Made by a program: the position numbers and the translations under genes. DNA of 20,145 nt. Origin: Ochromonadaceae sp. CCMP2298 (taxonomy: Eukaryota > Sar > Synurophyceae > Ochromonadales > Ochromonadaceae). Each line of letters opens with the position of its first letter. Positions within the stretch are counted from its first letter, which is position 1. Of the stretch, positions 7,848 through 19,000 are shown piece by piece. The notes below the pieces were generated by a model. It searched no databases. It was not told the origin of the DNA and saw only the letters and a list, made by a program, of their open reading frames with translations. The DNA is taken from NCBI GenBank assembly GCA_026770595.1, contig MU633902.1, positions 1-20,145 of the forward strand, written 5' to 3'.

Positions 7848-10155
7848 ATGCCCTCTTCCGAGGCGGAGCATGAGTTCGGAGCCCTCAACACGCTCCTGCT
7901 CGTTGTCATCCTTGGTTTATGCATCCTCTCTGCCTACCTGATCAAACAGAATTCGTTCTACTACCTGCCGGAGTCAGCGGCGGCCATTGTGGTGGGAATC
8001 ATAGTGGGCGGACTCGCACGAGCGGTGTACCCCTCCACGGAGGAGCTGGCCTTCCTCAGCTTCGAGCCAGAGCTCTTCTTCTTCCTTTTGCTCCCGCCCA
8101 TCATCTTCGAGGCCGGCTACTCACTGGAGAAGCGCGCCTTCTTCGCGAACTTCTGGTCCATCGCCCTGTTCGCCGTGTTCGGCACGATCATCTCCACCTT
8201 CATGATCGGCTTCCTGGTCTACGGAGTGGGTCTGACCGGATTGGTGGAGATAGATACCTCCTCCCCCATGGAGGCGCTGGTCTTTGGAGCCCTCATATCC
8301 GCAGTAGACCCCGTAGCCACCCTCTCAATCATGGGCAACCCCGAGCTCAACTGCGACCCGCTGCTGTACGCGCTGGTCTTCGGCGAGTCTGTGCTGAACG
8401 ACGCAGTGGCCATCGTGCTGTTCAAAAGTTTCATGAGCTTCTACGAATCTGAGCAGGAGTTCTCCTCCAAGACCATCCCCATCATCATGACCAGCTTCAC
8501 CATCGTTAGCCTCAGCTCAGTAGCAGTGGGCATCCTCACAGGCCTTTTGTGCTCCTACCTCTGCAAGCACACGCAGATGCGGCTCTACCCTGAGTACGAG
8601 ATATCCATGCTCTTCCTATTCGCATACGGCTCCTACTCCTTCAGCGAGGCGCTTGGCCTCTCAGGCATCATGTCGCTGTTCTTCTGCGGCATCGTGCTCT
8701 CCCACTACAACTCCCACAACCTCTCCCCCACCTCTCAGATCACCGCACACAACATATTCAAATCACTCGCAGTGCTGAGCGAGTACTTCGTCTTCCTGTA
8801 CATAGGCATGGGCCTGTTCACAGGCAAGTACCGCGAGATCCACGTGCCCTTCTTCATCCTCTGCACGCTCTTCTGCCTCTTCGCCCGACTGTTCAACATA
8901 ATCCCCCTGAGCTGGCTCGCCAACCTGGGAAGAAAGGTGCCCATCCCTACGAAGATGCAGGTTGTTATGTGGTTCGCGGGCCTAAGGGGGGCTATTGCCT
9001 TCGCACTGGTGAGTCACCCACCCCCGCACTTGCAACCCCCTTTGATGCCACACCCGCACCAGTATCACCCTAGTCTGCACCCCTGACCCTCCCACCCTAA
9101 TCTGCAATCTCCTCCCCTCTGCCCTCTGTCCTCACCCCTCTGTCCTCTCCGTCCTCACCCCCAGTCCCAAAACATGCCCAGCGAGCACAAGGACGTGTAC
9201 ATCTCCACCACACTCGGCATCGTCATCACCACCACCCTGGTGTGCGGGGGCCTTACTGAGCCCATCCTGAGCAAAATGGGCATGCGGGTGATTGGGGAGA
9301 GGGCCGCAGGTGCCAGTCCCGGTGCTGACACCCACGTGCGTGCTGAGCACGGGGACGTAGACCACGGTGACCTGCCGCCTCTGTCTATGGGGGAAGTGAT
9401 GACGGAGGTGTCGGCTGAGGTGTCGGCTCAGCGCTCTCGGGCCTCGAATGCCTTCTTCAATTTCATCGGGGGGGACAGCAACGAGGGTGGAGCGGCCAGG
9501 GTGGAGAGGCGCTACGAGGCTTACGAGGTGCGCATGTGATCGCTGCACACACATGCTGTTTATTAGTTAACTCCTCTCCGCACCCCCTTCCTCTGTCTCT
9601 TTATCTGCCCCTGCCTCTGTCTCTACCCCTGCCTCTGCCCCTCCCTCTGTCTGTGCCTCTGCCCCTTTCTCCCCTTCCCGCAGCACCTCGCTCTGCAAGA
9701 CGACGGCAGCCCCATGCAGTCCAGCAGCGCGCCTGGGTTGGCGGGCAGCGATGTAGACAGCGCTGAGGGCAGGGAGGGCAGTCTCCGGCCTCGGTCCCTG
9801 ATGGAACGCTTCGACAGAGACTACATGCAGCCACTCTTCGGAGGACCCCAACTCGTAAGCACCCCCTCAAGCCCAGTGCTCATCGCACCGCCCTTGCTGT
9901 CTCCTCACCTCAGATCTTCCTCTCTATCTCCCTCAGGGCGTGACTCCGAGCAGACCCGACAACGCCGGACACATAGAGCTGACCTCTGGAAGCTTAGTGC
10001 GAGGCGGCAGCAGAGGGGAGAGCGGCAGCGGCAGCGACAGAGGAGAGAGCAAAAGTGGAACCAGGAATAGCAACAAAGGCAATACGAGCAGCGGCGTCTC
10101 TCGCGATGGCGGGGCCGAGCAGCGGCATCTATCGGCCCAGCCCCTCCCTGCGTAG
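7848..10155 (+). CDS. Na+(K+)/H+ exchanger, CPA1 family, endosomal NHE6-9 / NHX5-6-like
   Basis: Exons inferred at 7848-9008, 9165-9527, 9684-9854 and 9937-10155 (TAG), all phase 0, giving 637 aa. I chose ATG 7848 (MPSSEAEHEFGALNTLLL) because it is the first ATG in the frame. The membrane domain (residues 1 to about 430, roughly 11-12 helices) shows the family hallmarks FFFLLLPPIIFEAGYSL, SAVDPVATLSI, FGESVLNDAVAIVLF (Asn184-Asp185, the ion-binding ND pair of electroneutral exchangers) and GLRGAIAFAL, the last completed by SQN across intron 1. The cytosolic tail is Ser/Gly-rich and contains RFDRDYMQPLFGG, similar to the tail motif of organellar NHE6/7/9 and plant NHX5/6. Expected role: exchange of luminal H+ for Na+ or K+ in Golgi/endosome membranes. 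The assignment to the organellar subgroup rests on motif likeness only. Confidence 0.9.
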
Positions 10156-10358
10156 GCGATGTACACCCGCCACATAGCCCCGAAGTAAATTGATGTACAT
10201 GTACATGTGCGACATTGTTTGATTACAGATAACCGGTATGAAATGTACCGGTATGAGCAAAAGACAGACCTACTTTTTCTGCATTCGTGTGACTGAAGCA
10301 CAGAGCCCTGGGCACCCGCGCTTTCTCAAACTATTGCAGATCGTCCACTGCCGCGCAG
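10156..10358. other. Short spacer between convergent genes
   Basis: Common 3' flank of the exchanger and the Asn-rich gene. Contains TGTACATGTACATGTG (about 10193-10208) and two copies of ACCGGTATGA (near 10231 and 10246). No gene or terminator recognised. Confidence 0.6.
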
Positions 10359-11123
10359 CTACGTGCGCTCCTGCGGCACGGGAGGCCGCGGCATCATCTG
10401 CTGCCGTATTGGCTGTGCGTGGAGGGAGGGCTGGTTCCGCGCGAAGTATGCTATTCGCTCCTCCTCCGTCCTGGAGCTGAGCCAGCGCACCATCTCCTGT
10501 CGCTGCTGCTGGCGCAAGAACTCGTCCGCTGTGAAGGCCAGCATGCTGAGGTGCGCCATCAGGGCCGGGTCCGGCACGATGGACTGCCTAGTGCAGTTGA
10601 GCTCTATCGCAGTGCTCCTACATGTCTCCATGTCGCGCGGAGTCAAGGCGAACTCAAAGGTGCTCAGCTCCCGCTGGGGCCTCTGCATATGCGTGTGATC
10701 CTGCGGATGCTCGTAGGCCCTCATGCTTGGGGCGGGGGGTCTCCTGTCGTTCGCGCGCTGGTTGTTGACATTGTGATACTGCGCGGTGTTGCTATTGTAG
10801 TTGACCTTCGCCCCCACCCTGGCTCTATTGCTCTTCAGGGGTGCGGAGTAGTTACTGCTATTGGGTGGCTGGTGTTGCCGTTGGCTATTGCTGTTGTAGT
10901 TGTTGGTTTGGTTGTTGGCGTAGGTGTTGTGGTTGGAGTGGTTATTGTTGCTGTTGTTATTGTTGTTGTTATTGTAGGGCCGCGCCTTCCCGTAGGATCT
11001 GCTATTATTTTCCTTCCTGATGGACACCTGCTGCATCGAGCCCTCCAGATCAGCTACATTCCGGGACTGCGAACCCTTGTTACCCCCGATGTTCTCCTTA
11101 TAGTCGCCAACAAGATCACCCAT
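10359..11123 (-). CDS. Asn-rich protein with prion-like tract, function unknown (254 aa)
   Basis: Single open exon from ATG at 11123 to TAG at 10359; the frame extends upstream without another ATG. Residues 1-50 are basic and acidic mixed. Residues 51 to about 125 are strongly Asn-rich (PYNNNNNNNSNNNHSNHN and onward) with scattered Tyr, Ser, Gln and Arg, typical of prion-like or RNP-granule domains. Residues 150-235 are more ordered, with RELSTFEFALTPRD, a Gln-rich RQQQRQEMVRWL helix and EEERIAYFARNQP. The C-terminus is Pro/Gln/Met-rich. No membrane helix or known catalytic motif. I do not recognise the family; an RNA-granule adaptor is only a compositional guess. It is convergent with the exchanger and divergent from the Mpv17-family gene. 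Confidence 0.72.
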   Translation of the reverse strand: MGDLVGDYKENIGGNKGSQSRNVADLEGSMQQVSIRKENNSRSYGKARPYNNNNNNNSNNNHSNHNTYANNQTNNYNSNSQRQHQPPNSSNYSAPLKSNRARVGAKVNYNSNTAQYHNVNNQRANDRRPPAPSMRAYEHPQDHTHMQRPQRELSTFEFALTPRDMETCRSTAIELNCTRQSIVPDPALMAHLSMLAFTADEFLRQQQRQEMVRWLSSRTEEERIAYFARNQPSLHAQPIRQQMMPRPPVPQERT

Positions 11124-11481
11124 TGTCTCTCTCGCGTCGGCCGCACTTGTCTCAATGGAGCCACGTCTGTGGAGCCTGCACGGAAACAACAAGCTTGGCG
11201 CGGTGCGGCGGCTTGGAGAGTGGTCTGAGAGATTTCTCTTGCTCTCTCCTTCCAGATCTTTCTCCTCTCTTTTCCAAGCACCAACGGTCGGAAATTTTTT
11301 TTAAAAAACAAGGACAAATGGAAAGTCCGTCCTTCTCCTTTGAAAGTCCTCCTTCTCCTCTCCCATAAGTTAGAGGAGAAGGACGACTTTCTGCTGCTGA
11401 GTTTAAGTCTTCCGATCCTTGCTCAAACTGTTCGAGCCTCCTTGTCCTGGCTCGTTCTTCATTTCGTCCGCGACTGTGCGA
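11124..11481. promoter_or_regulatory. Divergent promoter region between the Asn-rich and Mpv17-family genes
   Basis: 358 bp separate the two start codons on opposite strands. The region contains a T/A run (11294-11308) and a 20-21-bp motif in two direct copies and one inverted copy (11321-11391). No canonical TATA box seen. Confidence 0.5.
11321..11391. repeat. Three-copy motif: two direct, one inverted, hairpin-forming
   Basis: GAAAGTCCGTCCTTCTCCTT (11321-11340) is followed by a near copy, GAAAGTCCTCCTTCTCCTCT (11342-11361). After a 10-nt spacer comes AGAGGAGAAGGACGACTTTC (11372-11391), the reverse complement of the second copy with one mismatch. The second and third copies form a 20-bp arm hairpin, 91 bp upstream of the Mpv17-family start. 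Confidence 0.85.
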
Positions 11482-12452
11482 ATGTCCGAAAGCAGCCCCG
11501 AAGAGCTGCTCATCACAGAGCCCTCCATGGCAGAGAGAGAGCCCTCCATGGTGGATTCCGTGAAGATAGATCTCCCGCCCCTGCAGCTCGCCGCCCCTGC
11601 AGCCTCGACCTCCTCTGTCTTCGCGAGCCTCCGGGAGGCGGTGGAGGTGGCGGTAGAGGCGTACACCAGCCAGCTAAAGGACGCGCCTATCCGCACCAAG
11701 GCGCTGACTGCCTGCGCCATCTCCATACTGGGAGAAATCATCGGCGCACGACTCAAGCCGCGCAGGGCAGACGGGACTAGAGGTTCGTGACGTTCATGAA
11801 GCGCCCCACAACTCGCCCACACCCGCACTCGTCTTAAATCTCTGTAACCCTTTCTCGATCCCATGATCCCGTCCCCAGACCCCCTGGACGCTAGGCGCGT
11901 GGCGGTCTTCGCCGTATACGGCCTCGCCATCACAGGTGCGCCCTCCCCAATTACCTTCTCACCCAGCCTCTTAATATTCTCATTTCTCTCGCTCCCCTCG
12001 TCTCGGCCACACCTCTCACGTATTATCTATTACCTGTTCTCCGCCGCTCGGCTCTGTGCGTTGCTCTCTATGCACTGCTCTCTGCAGGGCCCTTCTTCCA
12101 CTGGTGGTATGGCGCCCTAGAGAAAAGCGTGTCGTCGCTGAAGATCCAGTCTAGCGTGCTGAACACGATCGTGAAGGTGGCCATCACGCAGCTCGTGATG
12201 ACGCCGCCCTTCCTGCTCTTCACCCTTGCCTACATCAAGTACTTCATCAGCTTCGACGCAAAGGCCACCGTCAGCGCCGTCAGAAACACCTACGCGGCTG
12301 CGCTGTTCACCAACTGGCGCGTGTGGACTGTGGCGCAGGCGGTGAACTTCGGCGTGGTGCCTCTGCAGTACCGAGTGCTCTTCGGGAACATGGTCTCTCT
12401 ATGGTGGAACATATACCTCAGCCTTGCCACAGCCTCCGCACCCAAGCGGTGA
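11482..12452 (+). CDS. Mpv17/PMP22 family membrane protein
   Basis: Exons inferred at 11482-11782, 11879-11935 and 12088-12452 (TGA), both introns phase 1, giving 240 aa. Start ATG 11482 is the first in the frame. An N-terminal extension of about 50 residues, rich in Ser/Glu/Pro, precedes the domain. The domain begins YTSQLKDAPIRTKALTAC, continues DPLDARRVAVFAVYGLAITG joined to GPFFHWWYGALEK, and ends with the family signature NWRVWTVAQAVNFGVVPLQY followed by WWNIYLS. Family members are four-helix proteins of the inner mitochondrial or peroxisomal membrane, thought to form pores or affect metabolite and nucleotide homeostasis; which organelle applies here is not clear. The first intron has a weak donor (GTTCGT), chosen because it alone keeps the frame and restores the conserved Asp-x-x-Asp-x-x-Arg region. 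Confidence 0.88.
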
Positions 12453-13021
12453 GCCAGTCCCAATCTGCCGCTCACCAGCGTGTAAATATACTGAGCTGAT
12501 ACCTGTGTCAGTGTCAGGGTCAGTTTGTGTCTCCGAAGTGTATTATAGAGTTTGGTTGTGATTTGCAAAGTAAGCAGTACCGGTAAGTAAACAAACGGTC
12601 AACCCCCTTCGCAACAGGTTGCTCTACTTGTTCTATTTAATGTATACTACATATAGGGTTCCTACCAAGAGCTCTGCAACTCTATCGCCTACCAAAAGGG
12701 CAAAACCTAACCTGGGAATTGTCACGATTCCCAGATTAGCAGGTTAGGTTTTGCCCTTTTGGTCAGGTTTTGCCCTTTTGGTCAGGTTTTGCCACCGTGG
12801 CCCTTTCTTTGGGGCCGTCCGAAGAGCTCGGTGTGCCTTGCCGCTTCCATGCTTCTGCAGGTTCAGGAGAGCATAACTTTTGCAGAGGCAGACACGGTGC
12901 AGCACCCCGTTGCGATTCCAGATCGAGCTGTAGTTGCTCTCCTCGCTCGTGGAATTTGGTGGGCGACCGTGCGGCCTTCCTTGCAGAACAATTGCAGTCC
13001 TGCTGAAGAGCGAGCAAGAGC
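12453..13021. other. Spacer: Mpv17-family 3' flank and BRR2 promoter
   Basis: No gene seen. Contains the 22-bp inverted repeat and 19-bp tandem repeat at 12692-12793, about 230-330 bp upstream of the BRR2 start. Open frames on both strands at 12759-13040 lack ATG starts that would make sense and show no family resemblance. Confidence 0.65.
12692..12793. repeat. 22-bp perfect inverted repeat plus 19-bp tandem repeat upstream of BRR2
   Basis: The left arm at 12692-12713 (begins CCAAAAGGGCAAAACC) is fully complementary to 12741-12762. Inside, GGGAAT (12714-12719) pairs with ATTCCC (12727-12732), so a long hairpin with a bulge (12733-12740) is possible. The right arm runs into AGGTTTTGCCCTTTTGGTC, present at 12746-12764 and 12765-12783 with a partial third copy at 12784-12793. 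Confidence 0.88.
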
Positions 13022-16000
13022 ATGGCGGACGAATTTTTGAGGAGTAAGCAGTACGAGTATGGAGCGAACTCGAACTTGGTGCTGGAGGCGGAGAGGGGAC
13101 GCGGGAGTCGCATAGATGAGGGCAAGGGCGAGGTGGAGACGCTCAACGGGAAGCTGGGCAACGTGCGTATGGGGGAGAAGCTGGCGCAGAGGGCGCGTCC
13201 CGAACTAGACGACAAATTGCAGAAAGCCAAGGCGAAGCGGCAGCGAACGGAGGCGGCTGAGGAACTGAATGCTGCGAAGAAAAAGACCTCTTCTAGCATC
13301 TTCGTGGCTGGCAAGGGGGCTTCTATTTTGTCCCAGCTGGAGGACATGGACGCATCTAGCTACAGGCCCAAGACCAGAGAGACCCGCGAGGCCTACGAGG
13401 AGCTGCTGAGGGAGATGCAGCTGCTCATCGGCGACCAGCCGCAGGACATCCTGAAGGGCGCAGCGGACGAGGTGTTGTCCGTGTTGAAGGACGACTCCAT
13501 GCGCGACCCGCAGAGGCACAAGGAGCTCATGAAGATCTCTCCCAGGTTCGATCAGGACCGCTTCCACCGCGCAGTCAACGTGGGCAAGCGCATCACCGAC
13601 TACAACGTGAAGGAGGAGGTGGAGGAGGAGGAGGCGGTGAAGATGGACGAGGAGATGGCGGTGGTGTTCGAGTACGATGATGACGAGGACATGGTGGATA
13701 GAGACGAGGGGGGGGAGGGCGGGTCAGAGGAGGACGACGACGAGGACGGCGTGGAGGCCAACGCCAAAGGCATGCTGAAAGGAGAAGAGGATGACGTTGG
13801 GCCCGACCAGGACGTCCAGTACAACGTCAATATCCACGACATCGACGCGCACTGGCTGCAGCGACAGCTGTCCCGTTACTACCCAGATGCAAACGTGTCC
13901 GCAGACCTGGCAGAGGCCGCGCTCAAGGCCCTGGCGGACGAGCGCGCCTGCGAGAACAAGCTGGTGGTGCTGCTGGACTTCGACAAGTTCGAGTTCATCA
14001 AGCTGCTGATGAAGAATAGAGCCAAGATCTACTACTGCACGCGGCTGAAGCAGGCGCAGAGCGAGGAGGAGAGGGCAGTGGTGGAGGAGGAGATGCTGCT
14101 GGACTCAGAGAGCGGCGGACCCCAGCTGCTGCAGCTGATTACGCAGAAGGCATCTGCGGAGAACTGGGCCCAGGACCGCATCGGAGAGTTCGCCAGCAAG
14201 GCGAAGCGCGAGGCCAGGGCTCTGCGGAAAGGCACAGCGGTGGAGGAGGACGGGGAGGGGGCGATGGATTTCGAATCCGCGGCAGAGCCCCTAGCCAAGC
14301 TAGTGGTGGCGGACAAGTTCCTCAACCTGGATGACCTGACTTTCGGAGAGGGGGGGCACCTGATGACCAACAAGAGGTGCGAGTTGCCGGACAAGTCGTG
14401 GCGCGCGCAGAAGAAGGGCTACGAGGAGGTGCACGTGCCTGCGCTCAGACCAGTCATTCCCGCAGGAGAGAAGCTGGTGGATGTGCTGGACCTGCCCGAG
14501 TGGATGCAGCCAGCCTTCGGGGGCATCCGGGCGCTCAACAGGGTACAGAGCAAGATGATGTCTGCGGCGCTGGATGACACGCAGAACCTGCTGCTGTGCG
14601 CGCCCACGGGTGCGGGTAAGACGAACGTTGCTCTGATGTGCATGCTGAACCAGCTGGCGCAGAGCCGCAGGGAGGATGGCACCTTCGACCTGGATAGCTT
14701 CAAGATCGTGTACGTGGCTCCCATGAAGGCGCTGGTGCAGGAGTGCGTGCTCACCTTCGGCAAGAAGCTGGCGCCCTTCGGTGTGGTGGTGAAGGAGCTC
14801 TCCGGAGACCAGAACCTCACCAGGCAGCAGATCCAGGAGACGCAGGTGATCATCACCACGCCTGAGAAGTGGGACATCATCACGCGCAAGTCGGGGGAGC
14901 GCACGTACACGCAGCTGGTGCGTCTGATGATCATCGATGAGATCCACCTGCTGCATGACGACAGAGGGCCCGTGGTGGAGTCACTGGTGGCGCGCACAAT
15001 CCGGCAGATCGAGAGCACACAGGAGAGCGTCCGCCTTGTGGGCCTATCCGCCACCCTGCCCAACTACGAAGACGTGGCAGCCTTCCTGCGCGTAGACCCC
15101 GACAAGGGGCTCTTCTTCTTCGACAACAGCTACCGCCCCGTGCCCCTGCAGCAGCAGTACATCGGCATCACTGAGAAGAAGGCACTGAAGAGATTCCAGC
15201 TGATGAATGAGATCTGCTACGAGAAGGTGCTGCAGCAGGCGGGCAAGAACCAGGTGCTGATATTCACGCACAGCCGCGCAGAGACCGCCAAGACGGCTCT
15301 GGCCCTGAAGGAGTTGGCAGAGGCCAACGACACTCTCAGCCGCTTCGTGCGTGAGGACAGCGCCTCTCTGGAGATCCTGAGGCTGGAAGGTGCCTCTGCG
15401 AAGAACACAGACCTGCAGGAGCTGCTGCCCTTCGGGTTCGCTATCCATCACGCAGGCATGGTGAGATCGGATCGCACGCTAGTGGAGGACCTGTTCTCTG
15501 ACAAGCACGTGCAGGTGCTCGTGTCCACCGCCACCCTCGCGTGGGGAGTGAACCTGCCCTGCCACACTGTCATCCTCAAGGGCACGCAGATGTACGACCC
15601 CGAGCAGGGCAGGTGGGTCGAACTTTCCCCTCTAGACATCATGCAGATGCTTGGTCGCGCGGGTCGTTACGGTCTGGACACGGAGGGCGAGGGCATCATC
15701 ATGACGCAGCACTCCGAGTTGCAGTTCTACCTCTCTCTGATGAACCAGCAGCTGCCCATCGAGTCGCAGTTCATCAAAAAGCTGCCAGACATGCTCAATG
15801 CAGAGGTGGTGCTGGGCTCCGTCAGCTCGGTCAAGGAGGCCGCCTCGTGGCTGGGGTACACCTACCTCTACGTGCGCATGCTGAGAAACCCCTCTCTGTA
15901 CGGAGTCACGCCCGAGGCCATCGAGAAGGACCCCACCCTGCTGCAGAGACGCATAGACCTCGCACACGCTGCTGCCACGCTGCTGGACAAGCACGGCCTG

Positions 16001-19000
16001 CTGAAGTATGACAGGCGCACTGGCAGCTTCCTCTCCACTGCGCTGGGCCGCGTGGCCTCGTACTACTACGTGAGCCACGAGACCGTCTCTACCTTCAACG
16101 CGAACCTGAAGCCCTCCATGAATGACATCGAGATATTCAGACTCTTCAGCCTGTCGGGCGAGTTCAAGCAGATCCACGTGCGAGAAGAGGAGAAACTCGA
16201 GTTGCAGAAGCTGGTGCAGCGCGTGCCTGTGCCGGTAAAGGAGGGCGTGGAGGAGGCGTCTGCCAAGGTCAACGTGCTGCTGCAGGCGTACATCAGCAGA
16301 CTCAAGCTGGAGGGCTTTGCCTTAGTGGCTGACATGGCCTTTGTGCAGCAGTCGGCCTGCAGACTCATGAGAGCCATATTCGAGATCGCGCTCAAGAGGG
16401 GCTGGGCGGCCCTGGCCTCGAAGGTGCTGCAGATGTGCAAGATGGTGGAGAGACGCACCTGGGGGTCGCAGTCCCCCCTCAGACAGTTCGGCAACATCCC
16501 CGAGGTGATTGTGCGCAAACTGGAGAAGAACTCGGACATCTCCTGGGACCGCTACTTCGACCTGAAGCCCGCAGACCTCGGAGAGATGGTGAAGATCCCC
16601 AAGATGGGCAAGACGCTGTACAAGTTCGTGCACATGTTCCCCAGGGTGGCCTTGAACGCGCACATCCTGCCTGTGACCCGCTCTCTGCTGAAGATCGACC
16701 TCACCATCACGCCTGACTTCGAGTTCGACCCCAAGGTAACCTCATCCGAATAACAATATAACCCTCCAAATGTGTGCATAACAATATAATCCTCAGAATG
16801 TATAAATAACAATATAACCCTCTATTTGTGTACACATATAACAATATAACCCAGGTGCACGACAACCTGCTCTTCTGGGTGATCGTGGAGGACGTGGACG
16901 GGGAGCAGATCCTGCACCACGAGCCCTTCATCCTGCGCAGCCAGAACGCCGCAGACGAGCACGTAGTGAACTTCACTGTGCCCATGCTGGACCCCATGCC
17001 CCCCCAGTACTTCATCAAGGTTGTGTCGGACAGGTGGATGCACTCCGAAGCAGTGCTGCCCGTATCCTTCAGGCACCTCATCCTGCCGCAGAAGTTCCCC
17101 CCGCCCGCAGAGCTGCTGGACCTGCAGCCCCTGCCAGTGGGTGCACTGCGCAACCCAGTGTTCGAGTCGCTCTACCCCCGCTTCTCCCACTTCAACCCCA
17201 TCCAGACGCAGACCTTCAGCACGCTATTCGAGACGGACGAGAACGCGCTGGTCTGCGCACCTGCAGGCTCGGGCAAGAGCGCCTGCGCTGAGTTCGCGAT
17301 CCTGCGTCTGTTCAAGAAGGACCCTGCTGCGCGCTGCGTGTACGTGTCCCCCAGGCAGGAGGTGGCTGAGGCGACCTACCGCGACTGGCTGCCGCGCCTG
17401 GGGGAGAAGCTGGGCGTGTCTGTGGTGCTGCTCACGGGGGAGGCTTCTACGGACCTGAACCTGCTCAACAACGGCTCCATCATCGTCTCCGCGGCGGTCC
17501 CCTGGGACACCCTCAGCAGGCGATGGAAGCAACGCAAGAGCATTCAGAACGTGTCCCTGTACATATTCGACCACCTAGAGCTCATCGGAGGGGACGAGGG
17601 CCCCACCACGGAGATCGTCGTTTCCCGCGCCAGATTCGTGGCATCGCAGCTGGAGAAATCGGTGCGCATTGTTGGTCTAGCCGCCTCTCTGGCCAACGCC
17701 AAGGACATGGGAGACTGGATCGGCGCAGCGGCGCACGGCGTGTACAACTTCGCACCCGATGTGAGACCCGTGCCTCTGGAGGTGCTGATGCTGAGCTACG
17801 ACACCAACCACGCCTCGAGCCGCCTGCTGGCCATGGCCAAGCCCGCATACAACGCCATCGTGAAGCACTCCCCCTCCAAGCCCGTGATCGTGTTCGTGCC
17901 CTCCAAGAAGCAGGCGCAGCTCACTGCCATCGACATGTTGTCCTTCGCTGCGGCCAGCGGGCAGCCGGGTCGCTTCCTGCACCCCTCCCCTGCCGCCTCC
18001 ATCGAGAGCCTGGTGGAGGGGCTGGCTGACCGCACAGTGGCGCAGACGCTCCTGCAGGGAGTGGGCTTCCTGCACGGCGGGATGAGCAAGGCAGACCGGG
18101 AGCGCGTGGAGGCACTGGTGCTGGACGGTGTGGTGCAGGTGCTGGTGGTGCCCCACGCGCTGTGCTGGTCTCTGCGCGCGGTGGCCCACATGGTGGTGGT
18201 GATGGACACGACCTACTACGAGGGTAGGGAGCACCGGTACGTGGACTACGGCATCACTGACCTGCTGCACATGCTAGGCCGCGCCTCCAGACAGGGGCAG
18301 GACGCCTCCTCCAAGTGCCTGGTCATGTGCCACTCGCCCAAGCGCGGCTACCTCAAGAAGCTGCTGCACGAGCCCCTGCCCATCGAGTCCCACCTGGATC
18401 ACTGCCTGCACGACCACATCAACGCCGAGATTGTCACGCGCACGGTGGAGAACATGCCCGACGCAGTGGACTACCTCACCTGGACCTTCTTCTACCGCCG
18501 CCTGACCCAGAACCCCAACTACTACTCGCTGCAGGGGGCCTCGCACAGGCACCTGTCCGACCACCTCTCGCAGCTGATCGAAGACACCATCGCAGACCTG
18601 GAGGAGTCCAAGTGCGTCGCTATCGACGAAGAGATCGAGCTGTCCCCCCTGAATCTGGGCATGATCTCCTCTCACTACTACATCCAGTACACCACAGTCG
18701 AGCTGTTCGCCTCCTCAGTCACGGCCAAGAGCAAGGCCAGGGGCGTGGTGGAGGTGCTCGCTGCAGCCTCGGAGTTCTCCAGACTCACCATCAGAGCAGG
18801 CGAGGAGGCCCAGCTGCAGCGCCTGGCTAAGCACCTGCCGCACCCCGTGCCCGCGCAGGCTAAGTGGGAGGACCCTGCGACCAAGGCGCTGGTGCTGCTG
18901 CAGGCGCACTTCTCTCGCTTCTCCCTCACCAACGACCTCAACGCCGACTTGGGCTGCGTGCTGGGTGACGCGGTGAAGCTGCTGCAGGCCCTGGTGGACG

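Noticed and set aside
10419-11228. 269-codon plus-strand frame opposite the Asn-rich gene, with a very hydrophobic Val/Ile/Gly run
   Set aside because: The hydrophobic run is the complement of the Asn codons, giving a false membrane segment; no ATG suits it, and it spans the divergent promoter.
11780-11795. tRNA B-box-like GGTTCGTGAC
   Set aside because: It does not match GGTTCGANNCC, no cloverleaf could be drawn, and the site is the Mpv17-family splice donor.
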